64,000 nt of DNA from Strix aluco (Eukaryota > Chordata > Aves > Strigiformes > Strigidae): assembly GCF_031877795.1 (NCBI RefSeq), contig NC_133971.1, positions 3,404,195-3,468,194 of the forward strand, given 5' to 3'. A program made the translations under genes and the position numbers. Below are positions 45,701 through 56,363 of the stretch, piece after piece; position 1 is the first letter of the stretch, and the number at the start of each line of letters is the position of its first letter. The notes beneath the pieces were generated by a model that did not search any database, was not told the origin of the DNA, and was given only the letters and a program-made list of their open reading frames with translations.

Positions 45701-47965
45701 GGTCTGAGAGGGAAAAATATGCAACTGCTCTCGACACATCCACTTTCAGTTTCTTTACACTTTGTCCTGAACGAAATGTAAGGCCTTCAGGATTTCCTTC
45801 TCTTAATGCTTGGTCTGCAACATTTTTAAGCTAATGCAATAACTGTATGCCATTAGTTTTTATTATTTTTTAAAATGTGACATCTGTGAAGTTACGTGTT
45901 TATTATCTCCCTCATCCCTGTGACGCCTGAAATTGGAGTACAAGGAGATGGAAAATCAAACCAGTTAATTACGTTATACTGAAAAAGTGCCCTAAAACAA
46001 CTGCACGCAAAAGTTCTATACGTGATGTGTGATTCACCATCCAGCTATTGCAGAAGCCTGCACTGATGCAGTGACACCACTTGATATAAAATTATTCCTA
46101 GAAAAACATAACCCATGTAACATTACTATGAAACACACTTTCACATAGCCTTTTAATTTATGGCATTGCAAATCAAAAGCGAGAGGTGGTTCAGAACAAG
46201 AAATAAAAATGCTACATGAGAGAGTGATATACAAAGGAGAAAGTACTGAAATGCAGGTTTAGGGGATAAATCAATAAACCCCATATTGTTTAAAATCTGT
46301 ATAAGATCAGCTAACTCGATCTTTTAAAGTTGTTTCCAGTTTATGCCCACCATGTGTGGTGCTTCCCTGTGGTTTGTTATTTTACTTCAATGGCAGAGGG
46401 AGGAAACCAACAAAGCTCAGTAACCATACTGCATAGCACAATGTAACCATGGAAGCATTTGTCCACTTGTCAGAGCCTCTCCAGAACGATTCAGCCATTC
46501 ATTTCATTGAATCAATATTGAAGCTTTTAAGATTTATTACTTGAGGGTGGAGGAAAACTAATAAAACAAATTCCTTGTTGCTTCCCATTAAATACATCTT
46601 GTCACAGTGGGCATATTAATACCTTGTAAACACTTTACTGATGTCGTGTGGGCTATGTTACTGTCTCTGCTTGTGGAGGGATTACTCGTCATGTATTTGC
46701 ATTAACATGCCTGATACTCATTGAAAGAACTTAAAGGTTTCTGACACATTCTGCTGTCCCGTATAGAAGCTGAATCGAATAGAAAGACAAAAGTGGTAAG
46801 AAAACAGGGGTGGAGGGAATCTCTTTTAAAATTCATGAAAATGCTCCTGTCAACGAGTTTCTATGTCTACTAGATCACTCTCTTATTTATGTCATAAACT
46901 GGACATTTGTAATCATACTTTAAATGCTTAAAAAAGTTGAACGGGATGATTTATTTTACAAGTACTTTCATATTTGTTAAAATATGGTACAGTTATCTAA
47001 AAATGACAAAGATAAAGGCAAAACTGAAACCAGCATGTTTTTTATGAAAAACACCCATTTCTTAAGCTCTGTACTGATAAATATGCTAGATTAGAGATAG
47101 CTATAGCACCTGATAAATTTTTCATTTTTTTTTAGTCCACATTATACTGAAAATTTGAATGCAAGCATAGCAAGATGTTCACAATTACAGTACCATTACT
47201 ATTACTAATATCAGGAGCAGAGTGTTAATTCAACAGTTTAATTTACACTTGCATGCCATTATAGGTGAAAACTGAAGGCACCTTAAGCACACAGTTCAAA
47301 CACTTGTCAGTACAGCAGGCTGTGAATGCCACACCTGCTCATACATTAAAGCTTTTCAAGACTCCGAATCAGATCCTTTACCATGAGATAGTCTCCCTGC
47401 TCCTGCTCCCACTCCCTTCTACAATTCTTTCTCCCTTTTGTAAAAGCTGCTCAGCATACCCCACTATTCCGGCCGTGAGGAGCTTAAAACAAAGGATGAA
47501 AGTAATGCTAGGATATCCCAGACAGCTCCCTCGCCTGCCTACAGGCCTCTCTTCACGTGGGAAGAACAGCAGAAGGGGAGAAGAGGCTGCACAGTTGACA
47601 GGACTGCACGGGTGTACCGGGGCCTGCGTAAGGGCACTTTCCCACTCAGTGGAATGACATCAAAGGAGTGTTTGCCAGGGAAAGCTTTCCTCAGCTGTAG
47701 CTGTAGGTATCAATGCACCCATACAGAATACATCCGCAGTAACAACCCGCGTGTGGCGGGCTTGTAACAGAGGAAAGGTCCGTATCAGTGAAGATGCAAC
47801 CATACCTACATAGCTGTGCCAGCAGTAAGGGAGAATTATCAGTACCAAGATCGCCAAAGAAATCTTCTTCCACGGCTGAAATCCTAATGCTTAAGCAATA
47901 CCATGTAACATTCAACTCCCTCCTGTGGGGGGGAAACTATCAAAATCCTTAAACTTTTTATTTCC

Positions 47966-48007
47966 AAAATTAAGAAGAAGAGACACAAAATTAAGAAGAA
48001 GAGACAC
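47966..48007. repeat. 21-bp tandem duplication
   Basis: Two identical copies of AAAATTAAGAAGAAGAGACA plus a final C lie head to tail (47966-47986 and 47987-48007), followed by AAAATAAA, the start of a decayed third copy. Perfect identity suggests a recent event such as replication slippage. Confidence 0.9.
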
Positions 48008-49122
48008 AAAATAAAATCAGTATACAGGTTATGAAAAAGGGAACTAGAGAGCAGACATTTTTAATTACACTGTATAAATTATAGAATTTTAAAGACATAA
48101 GGGAAAACCACTGGGTTGGCAAGACAATGGCAAGTTTAATAACCATATTTTAAATGTCCATAACAATCAGTTCCAAAGATACAAAAGGAAGTTTAGACCA
48201 TAAATGCAGCCTGACAGTAAACCTAGCCAAAATAATGTAAAGACTGATGTGGAATTTCACTAAGAAGGTAAAACAAATGAATGGAATAAATACGTGATCT
48301 TATACAAATAGTGCAATTTGGTTTAATTCTGAAAGATTATAAATTCGAATGACAGTAATTGTCCTGGTATAACAGAACTGAATAGTTAGAGGACTTACTT
48401 TTTAATCACATTACCATATGGTAAAGACATAGTGCAATGCTAGCAAGCAGTGCGGTGCTGTAAAATGGATTAAAAACTAGCTGGTAGATGTCAAAAAGCA
48501 TTCTCCAGTAAGAGACTAGGAACAAAATGTAAATTTCCTAATAACCAAATGAAAATACTTCTATTATGTAGTTCAACAAGGGTTACAAATAGATCTGCTG
48601 CTCCTCAGCACTCTCTCCCTGTAAACACAAAAATCACAACTGGATGTTTGTGATGTCAATATTCACCGAAAAGAAATGGCAGTACTACAGCGGTTTGGCT
48701 CACCTGGTAAGCTGGCTCCATTAAAACAAGTCACGTTAATACTGCTGAATACATTCAAAGCTAAAATACACGTTACCCCTTACAAGTGATCTTCTGGATC
48801 TTTTTCATCTGAAGAAACTCCAGCAGACGAGCAGCTCACTGTAAGCGTCCAATGCAATGTTGTGACTGGGAAAAAAACAGTTAGTGTGATCTTCAGACAC
48901 CTCAAGAGTGGAGTAGTGACAAGGAGTTGGGGTGGGGGAATATTTTACCTTTATATATAGCACTAATGGGGTGGATATTTGAAACTGCATAAAGTTCTGG
49001 TGTCCACATTTTAAACATGATGCTGAAATCCACAGAGGATGCAAACAAATTACATTCCCAAAAACTGACAGCTAGAGAAAGAAGAGAACAAAAGTTAACA
49101 AGCTCTGAATGTTTAATTCAGT

Positions 49123-49141
49123 AAAAAAAAAAAAAAAAAAA
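49123..49141. repeat. Poly(A) run
   Basis: About nineteen consecutive A in the intergenic region. No retroelement body is recognised upstream of it. Confidence 0.85.
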
Positions 49142-52100
49142 GACTTTACTACAGTGCAAAATTCCCTTAGAGAAAAAACAGATAAGCACTGAAAGGGTTC
49201 TTTAAATTTACTCAGGGAAAGCATATCAAAAAGTAACAGCTATTCCTGGGCTTAACTGCAGATTCATCCAGCTAAAACTGAAATGGATCCATGACAATCT
49301 TTAAAAAAAAAGAACTTCAGTTACCACACTACATAAAATGTTATTCATCAATACAGGTATACAAAGAGGAATTCAGAATCTTATAGCAAAATCTGTCTGT
49401 GAATAATCTGAAACAAATTTTCAAGACCCTATGCTCCATTTTTTCATACCATCTCTACCGTAACTGAACGGTTTCACTGGTGGATTTTCTTATTCAGAGG
49501 ATACCTGAGCTGAGCAAAGTAAAATTTAAATCAGAAGCAAATATGCAGTTCTTTACAGATTTTTGAAAACTAAATATCAAACGACCAATGCACCCTACTG
49601 GCTGTGTTATGGAAGGTACACAGCATATTTCTATTCTGAATACATATTTAATTTGAATAAAATTAAATAAAAAGCAACCAATTCACGTTGACTAACCAAA
49701 AGGAAGCAGCAAATACATGAAATAGGATATCTGGAAATAACAGTCTCAATGCAAAGATAAATTTTCGTTTATTCTCATTAAAACCATAACAATACTAAAT
49801 TAAACAAATTTTGTGGTCATTTTTAACCCACTTTAGAGTGAAACTGCTGGAACCTTGCTAACTAAAAAGCATTTCTGCTAGTTTTGAGGATCGAGGTCTC
49901 AATTTGAGGTTCAATACTTATAGATGAATGTATACATGAAAATATTTCCACTGGAGAACAGCCTACTCTGCAAGTGTCTGCAGAGTTAGCATTATTTGCT
50001 TTCCGCATACTTTTATAGTTCTTAAACAGCTCCTCTTACTGCACCTTACACATCTTGCAGTCAGACACTGCTTAGTAACTTCACACTTTATCTGGACTCC
50101 ACTGGAGCTGCAGATCTACCTGGACGTTACTGTTTCCTACAGTTTTAGTACCGTTTCAAGCAGGGAAGCAGAGACAGACAAAGGCTGTATATTTATTTCT
50201 GTGTGAATCTTTTAATGAGTCGTAGCTTATCATGTCATTCAAGCAATTAAAACACACATTCAGACACCTGGCACTAGCTATCTAAATGTAAATCTAGCCC
50301 TGTGGTGCCAAACCACAGAATGACTTAAGGACTTACAAAAAGAGTGGTGGCACATGTATGTAAATTCCAGACAGAAAGAATCTATTTTTTTAATTAAAAA
50401 TTACAACCAAGTTATATCAGCCCTCCAACATCTCCTTTACCGTTCCTTTCTATTAATTCCTTAAGATCTTTTTAACATCCCTACATGTATACTCAACTTC
50501 CTAGCTCTGCTCAAGCCACACAAGATATAACATGGCCAAGGGGAACGTGGTAGAGATTCCCGCCGTTGCTCTTGGAATGCCACGGAGTGATTAACACTGA
50601 CCCCGCCGCTCATTGAGAATGCACTATTAGGATATGCAAAGTAACTTACACGGGGATGGAGAAAGGCTGTACTCCTATTAGCATTCATGGGAGCTATGCA
50701 GCTACAGTCTTGTTCATCAGGTTTGGAATATACCCTTTTGTTATTGATGGGAAAATGTCACTAGTTACAAATGGTTACACACAGGGGTGTAGCAGGGTCA
50801 AAGCAAACTCCAACACTTTCTTTCCCCCTGTAAGGCAGAGTGCTGCTTCAGCAGTTCTTTTTTGACCTGATGGTACACCTCTTTAGATAAAGAAATGGTG
50901 AAATCCCCTGCCCTGACCTTTTCTGCAGCCTCACCACCCAACGATTAAAGAAAACCTCCAAAAGGATATGCCGTTAGCGGTGTGTGATGGGACAATCTTC
51001 AGACACCGCTGCAGGCACCACTGCGTACGAAGTCTGCCTTCAAACTCCTCTCCAGGTCCACCCACAGCTCTGAGGGGTCTCATAAAACAGTCTTTCAACA
51101 GCATGAATAGCGTCTGAGTCATCAGTTTCCCAGCCACAGACAACTACAGTTGCTTCACTTCTATTACTGAAAGCTCCCTTTAAAAAACAAAACTGGTTGG
51201 TGCTGCAGATATTCTTTGCCAGATGTGGCACAACACCTCTCAACGGAATTCTCACTCACAAAGGTATAATAACTTTTCGTCAACTTGAGATCCCACGAGA
51301 AAACTTAGCTGTTTATGGGAAATTAATTCAGTTTCATCACCTTCAGTGTTGCTCTTGCTGGAAATTCAGTCGGTGGAAGATTCAATCTGCTTGCGTTGTG
51401 CCATCCCCAGAAATACATAAAATCATTCTGGGACTCCTACAAGTATGTTCACACATTTGTCATGTACTCCGACAATCCAAGCTTGTCTTTGTTGTGGAGC
51501 AGCTTCTACGTAAGGCTGTACCTAAGGCCTTCAAAGAGGCTATGAAATACCCTGAAGCAAATAAAATACCCCTAGCTAGGCTCCTAAATAATTTAGAAAT
51601 AGTCTCCTGACTTGTAAGAAGATTTGGTTTGGGGGAATTCTCATTACACTTGGCACCTTCAGCAATATTTTAACAAATGCATAATAAGAAAGCCTGAAAA
51701 TTAGCTACCACTAACTGTGCCCAACTTCCCACAGGAAGGAAATCCTGTTTACATGTTTGTACTGTCCCGTGCTTCTCCACAAAGGGCAGCGATCAGACCT
51801 GCCTAATCCTGCCAGCTCATATTTTATGCTTACTTGTGACTTCTGCACCCGAGAATACTGATATTCTTTCATGCAAACCTTCTCTTGCTTACAACATAGA
51901 ACTTCTATGCTCTTGACAGAACACCTATGCTGAAATGTACTGCTTCTCTTGTTGATGCTGTTTAGCTAAGGATTACCTAGACAGCCTTAGGAATACTTCA
52001 GTTTTACCCCATCCATCCCTCGTCCACATTAGAGCACTATTTTAAGGTAGATACTGAAATATATATATTTTCCCTTTAAAATAAGCTGAGACACTGCACC

Positions 52101-53339
52101 TTGACAGCTTATTTTACAAAGCCTGGAAATGGGGCTTCAATCCTGTTCAGTTTCTGTGGGTGTGAAGCGTCACACTCAATAGAGCTACACCAACATTAGT
52201 TCTGACGTCATTTAGCTTTCAAAACTCACGTCATAAAATAATTCTGCCTTTGTTAATACCAAGCCCATTTCTCACCTCTTTGGTTGTTCAGCATTCTGAA
52301 AACATCGTATAGCAAAGCTCAAAAACAAACGGAAAAAACCAACAACTTATTTAAAATTACTTTCTTTAAGATTGGGTTTCATCTGTTGACGAATCAGACT
52401 GGCAACTGCATTTGTCAACAGCAGCAATGCGATCATTTGTTACAACATATTCAGCCCAACCTTAGAGCTGTCAAGTTTTTCTAAGAAATACTGTATTTGC
52501 TCCTGCTGTAATCAAAAACTTGCTTCTAAGGCCGTGTCAGAAGAAAACCACAGCAGATTAAATCTACTAGCTAACTAGGAAGTCTTCCTATTGCCTCAGC
52601 AGCTGCCACGGCTGTGGAGTCAGTAGTGAACATGACTTTGTTAGGGAAGGAAAGCTGAAATATCTACCGGGCTTAATTTATGGTTTCTCTTTCGGGAAAA
52701 AAATACATCAGCATGGGCTGAACACCTGCACCTCTGCAGTACGAGTCCTGAGGAGGGGGGGAAAGGGATGAAGGGATAAAAAGAAGCTGCCTGGCAACTT
52801 CCGAGTGAGCAGCACTGCAGAGCACGGGCGCACAGGCTTTGGGAGAGGAGCTGCGGGCTGCTGCGGGCAAAGCGGCTCTTAGAATTACCCGACCGACCCC
52901 GATACGCGTCAGCTCCGTATCTGAGCCGCCTCCGTTTCTCCAGAAACCATCAGAAGAACGACGTATTAACCCAGAAAACTTCACAGCCGGGACACCGCCT
53001 GCCCCTCGGTCCCCTCCCCGGCCCCCCTCAGAGCCCCTGTGCCCGCCCGCCGCTGGAGGGGAGGGGGGGGGAGGTGGTGTCCCTCGCAGCCCCGCGGGGG
53101 GCCGCGCCGGCGGGACACGAGCGGGAAGGGCGCTTTGCCTCGGCCTCCGGCGCCCAGCAGTTTCCCCACGCCCTTCCCTCCACCGAGGCCGCCCCGGAGC
53201 GGCGCATCCCTCAGGGAATAACCCCCCCTCTACCCACCATCCCGCCGCACCCTCAGCGGGTCCCGGAGCAGCCGCGTCCCCCTCACGGGCGAGGCGGGAA
53301 ACCGCGGGCGCGCTGAGGGAACGGTCCCTTTAAGGGCGG

Positions 53340-53424
53340 GCGCGCGGGCCGTGCGGGGGGCGTGGCCTGCCTGTGGACGTGGCGGGGCGGCCGCCATTGC
53401 GGCCGCGATGAGGAGCGGCGGCAG
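53340..53424 (+). promoter_or_regulatory. LYSMD3: LYSMD3 core promoter and 5' UTR exon 1
   Basis: GC boxes (GGGGGCGTGG near 53355 and GGCGGGGCGG near 53380) precede a YY1-type element GCCGCCATT at 53390-53398, a combination common at TATA-less start sites. Exon 1 ends at 53424 before the donor GTAAGG. Intron 1 is only 119 bp (53425-53543) and ends in TTTGTTCCACAG. The exact start of transcription is inferred. An ATG at 53408 in this exon opens a uORF. Confidence 0.65.
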
Positions 53425-53604
53425 GTAAGGCCGCGGCTCGGGGCGGCGGGGCCGGGCGTTCCCCTCAGCGGTGGCGGTCGTCGCCTCGCTGGGAGGGTGG
53501 GGGCTCGGTGCGGGGGACGCCAGGGCTGCGGTTTGTTCCACAGAGCCATCCGCGGAGAATGGCCGGTAGAGGCGCCGGGTGCGGCCTGCAGCCGCCGGCC
53601 GTAG
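53408..53604 (+). other. LYSMD3 upstream ORF overlapping the main start (25 codons, spliced)
   Basis: If transcription starts before 53408, the spliced leader (53408-53424 joined to 53544-53604) holds an ATG with G at -3 that opens 25 codons, passes the main LYSMD3 ATG in another frame and stops at TAG 53602-53604. An overlapping uORF would be expected to lower LYSMD3 translation. The main ATG has a strong context (G at -3 and +4). Whether the leader includes 53408 is not known from sequence. Confidence 0.45.
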
Positions 53605-53822
53605 GGCAGGCGCCCGTCGGCGGGCACCTGTACCCCTTCGTGATCGCGGAGAGCGAGGCGCCCGAGGAGGAGGGTGGCGAGGTGTCGGAGCTGCGGCCGC
53701 GGGGCCGGGAAAAGGTGCGGAGAAGCGCGTCGAGGGACCGGCTGGATGACATCGTCCTGCTGACGAAGGATATCCAGGAAGGGGACACGCTGAACGCCAT
53801 CGCGCTTCAGTATTGCTGCTCG
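53559..53822 (+). CDS. LYSMD3: LYSMD3 coding exon (exon 2): N-terminus and first half of LysM
   Basis: The exon runs from acceptor CCACAG (exon start 53544) to donor GTGAGT after 53822. Its 88 codons begin [20 protein letters not shown] and end ALQYCCS. MAGR and everything from ELRPRG onward match human LYSMD3; residues 5 to 45 do not and are Gly/Pro/Glu-rich, matching the CpG-island composition. Confidence 0.95.
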
Positions 53823-56363
53823 GTGAGTCCCCGGGCGGGACAGGAGGGCGGCGGGGTGTTCGTGTGACAACGTGCTGCAGGCTCAGCTCCGTTGGCTTTT
53901 TCATTTAAAGCTAAAAAGCGTAAGAAATGGACGGTTGCCCTGGTGGCTCGGCCTCTCAAAGTGTGCGTGTTACAGTAAAATTACGCTTTTCCCAGCGCTT
54001 TGCTGTCAGACTTGGTGATGAGGAGGGTAATGCGGAACCCCTGTCACGGTTTGTGTGGAGCTCATTAAGGGAGGGAGGGGAAAAAAAACCACCTCACTGT
54101 AGCTTTAAAAAATTCTGTTAAACTGCCTAAATACTTATCGGCAGGAGCACATGGCAGGGTTGGGAGCTCTCCGCCCACCAGCCCCAGGCGTTCCCTTCTG
54201 GTGCTCGGACCTGGCTACTGCTCGTAACTGAGACTTGATAATTTAGTCTGGTGCATGTGCTTCCCACCCGGTACTTTTGGCTGGCCAGTACTAATTAAAA
54301 GCAGCAGCTTCTGTCATGGTTGGTGTTAGCTTTTGCCTGTACCCAGTTCTAACAGGAAATCAGCTGTGTGTGGTGGCGGACGGATGACTAAATATGCAGT
54401 TTTCAAGAGGTGAAATTTAAAATCCGTATTTACGGAAATCTTGCTGTCATCTAATTCTTCATGCAGAAACAAAATTAGGGGCCTCCTGTTGTGAGCTTAG
54501 GTACCAAAGACATAATTATTTCATAATAATGACAGACCTGAGCCTTATTAAGCAATTCTTGGCTTCAGAACCCACCACAGTTGGGTATTTTGAGCAGACT
54601 GACTAGTTCAGGCCTCAGATAAGAAATAAATATGATGGAGGTGCACTCTTTCTCATAAATTTGTGGAGAACGTGGAAGAGTGGCCCAGGGCAGAAAGCAT
54701 GACCTTGCACTGATCACTGGGGGTGAATGCTGTGTTTGGCAGTCTTTGGTGCTCATCTGATTTATTCAGCCTGGTACATGACATGTAACAAATACACCGT
54801 CAGAAGAACCGAAACACTTTTTCGTGTTACAAGGCTAGTGCAGCGATCGCCCTAACTTACTTTTTCTGGCCACATCTGTTGTAAGTGGAGCAGTCACAGC
54901 AACAAGGGTCTCTTGGCTACTGTGTTTTCTGTGGTGGATGTCCTCCCAGTGAGGACAGGAAGGGTCTGAACTCGGGTACTGTGCGTCTTAAAATGGGCAC
55001 AATCCCTGTGTGCTTACCAGGTGTTGCAAAAAAAGTACTGATTGTTGAGTATTTCATTATGGCGAGGTTTGTGGCTGTGCCTGCTGTGTTGAGGGGAGTT
55101 CCTGTCTCAGAATGAATTCTCCAAGGGCACTTAAATCCTTGCAGAGTATTTCACATTAGACTTAAAAATCTGAACTTATTGAGAGCAAAGTGAGAATCGT
55201 TTTGAGCAAGAACAGGGAAAGGGGAGAGCTGATGTGATGAGGTAAGATGACAGTTTTAAGTTATTCTTGGTTTCTGCCTTAGCCCCCAGAAGCAGAAAGA
55301 ATATCCAAACAGCTGTGGCTAGATGAATTGGAAGCTCCTAATTTTTAATGTTCCTTACATAGAAGTTTTCAATTTAATTAGGAATTCACAGTAATTGACT
55401 TCATTTAAAAACACTGAGGTGAAGTCCCACTCATTTCTCAGAGACAGTTGCCACTGATAGGTGAGTATACATTAAGTGAATATAGATGTGTGAAGTGACT
55501 TTCAGTCATGGAACCTGAAGCGAGGAGGTTTGTTACCTCATAATTACCTTCTGGCTTTAGATTTGGTCTTTGACCTCTTCTTGCCTCATACTGTTTGAAC
55601 GGGTATTGGTTTAGGAAAAAAAAAAAAAGGCAAAACGAAACAAAGGCCCTGCCTTTGTTTCATTAGGGAAGAATGTATTTCTCAAGGATGTAGTATTCTT
55701 AGAGCGTTTCGGTTCAATGGGCTTTGATATTTAAACTGTTGTTTTTATTTTTAGGTCGCAGATATCAAGAGAGTTAACAATCTTATCAATGATCAAGACT
55801 TTTTTGCCCTGAGGTCTGTCAGAATTCCAGTGAAAAAGTTCAGCGTGTTGACCGAAACACATGTCTCTCCAAAAGGCAGACCAGTCCTTCGGCCTGCTCA
55901 CTGCTCCCCAGAACCACAGGAAACGCCGCCTTCTGATAAATTCTCCCCTAATGAGACTGCTGGCAGCTTCTTAAAAGAAGTGGATCGAGATATAGAAGAA
56001 ATAGTGAAGTGTAATGATACAAAGAGAGAGAATCTTAATGAAGTTGTTTCTGCCTTAGCAGCCCAACAGGTCTGCTTTGAAACTGATGGTAAAACTAAAA
56101 AATGCAAGGATCCCTACTACGGAGCGGATTGGGGCATAGGATGGTGGACAGCTGTAGTGATTATGCTGATTATTGGCATAGTAACTCCAGTTTTTTATCT
56201 CCTGTATTACGAAGTTCTAGTGAAAGCAGATGTCAGTCACCATTCCACAATGGAATCTTCCCATTTGTTTGTCACAGCAGCATCGCATCAGAAGCAAATA
56301 GAAAATGGAATAAATCCGGCGAATATTTTAAATGTCGATAATCAAGAAGACCTTCAGCCTTAA
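53559..56363 (+). CDS. LYSMD3: LYSMD3, complete coding region (two coding exons, 290 residues)
   Basis: LysM and putative peptidoglycan-binding domain protein 3, a single-pass membrane protein; the human protein has been reported as a chitin-sensing surface receptor and also placed at the Golgi. Coding exons 53559-53822 and 55755-56363 join in phase 0 at CCS/VADIK. The variable N-terminus (1-45) is followed by an acidic stretch, the conserved basic segment [15 protein letters not shown], the LysM domain (about 67-114, [17 protein letters not shown]... with [14 protein letters not shown]), a linker with conserved [15 protein letters not shown], and a membrane helix (about 215-240) after [16 protein letters not shown]. 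The tail is about 50 residues. Human LYSMD3 is 306 residues, so this is normal length; the difference is in the variable ends. The ATG has a strong Kozak context. It faces away from ADGRV1 and converges on POLR3G, as in human. Confidence 0.96.
53823..55754 (+). other. LYSMD3: LYSMD3 intron 2
   Basis: A 1.9-kb intron, CpG-rich at its start and AT-richer later, ending in TTTTTATTTTTAG. An A run lies near 55617-55629. No other gene or repeat family is recognised. Confidence 0.93.
55755..56363 (+). CDS. LYSMD3: LYSMD3 coding exon 3: second half of LysM, membrane helix, stop
   Basis: Starts [20 protein letters not shown] directly after the acceptor and ends [10 protein letters not shown] with TAA at 56361-56363. 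It holds the second LysM half, the [15 protein letters not shown] and [14 protein letters not shown] segments and the helix [20 protein letters not shown]. The region after the helix is the least conserved, except DVSHHST. Confidence 0.97.
   Translation, partial: VADIKRVNNLINDQDFFALRSVRIPVKKFSVLTETHVSPKGRPVLRPAHCSPEPQETPPSDKFSPNETAGSFLKEVDRDIEEIVKCNDTKRENLNEVVSALAAQQVCFETDGKTKKCKDPYYGADWGIGWWTAVVIMLIIGIVTPVFYLLYYEVLVKADVSHHSTMESSHLFVTAASHQKQIENGINPANILNVDNQEDLQP

Larger units (their letters stand above)
39131..52840. other. Intergenic region between ADGRV1 and LYSMD3
   Basis: About 13.7 kb between two divergently transcribed genes. Apart from the candidate LTR at 39670-40018, a (TTTG)n at 42698-42715, a 21-bp tandem duplication at 47966-48007 and an A run at 49123-49141, it is AT-rich sequence in which I recognise nothing. 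Chance ORFs reach 137 codons (51197-51610 plus). Regulatory elements for either gene could lie here, but none can be named from sequence alone. Confidence 0.75.
52841..53900. promoter_or_regulatory. LYSMD3: CpG island covering the LYSMD3 promoter
   Basis: A sharp change from AT-rich sequence to about 1 kb that is very rich in G, C and CpG, as expected for a housekeeping promoter. Because stop codons are rare in such sequence, both strands hold long open frames (for example 224 codons on the minus strand at 53230-53904). These are composition artefacts. The island spans the start, exon 1, intron 1 and exon 2 of LYSMD3. Confidence 0.9.

Noticed and set aside
53230-53904. Minus-strand ORF of 224 codons opposite the LYSMD3 start
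   Set aside because: It lies entirely in the CpG island, reads as Pro/Arg/Ala-rich sequence and is the complement of LYSMD3 coding and promoter sequence. Long antisense frames are expected there.
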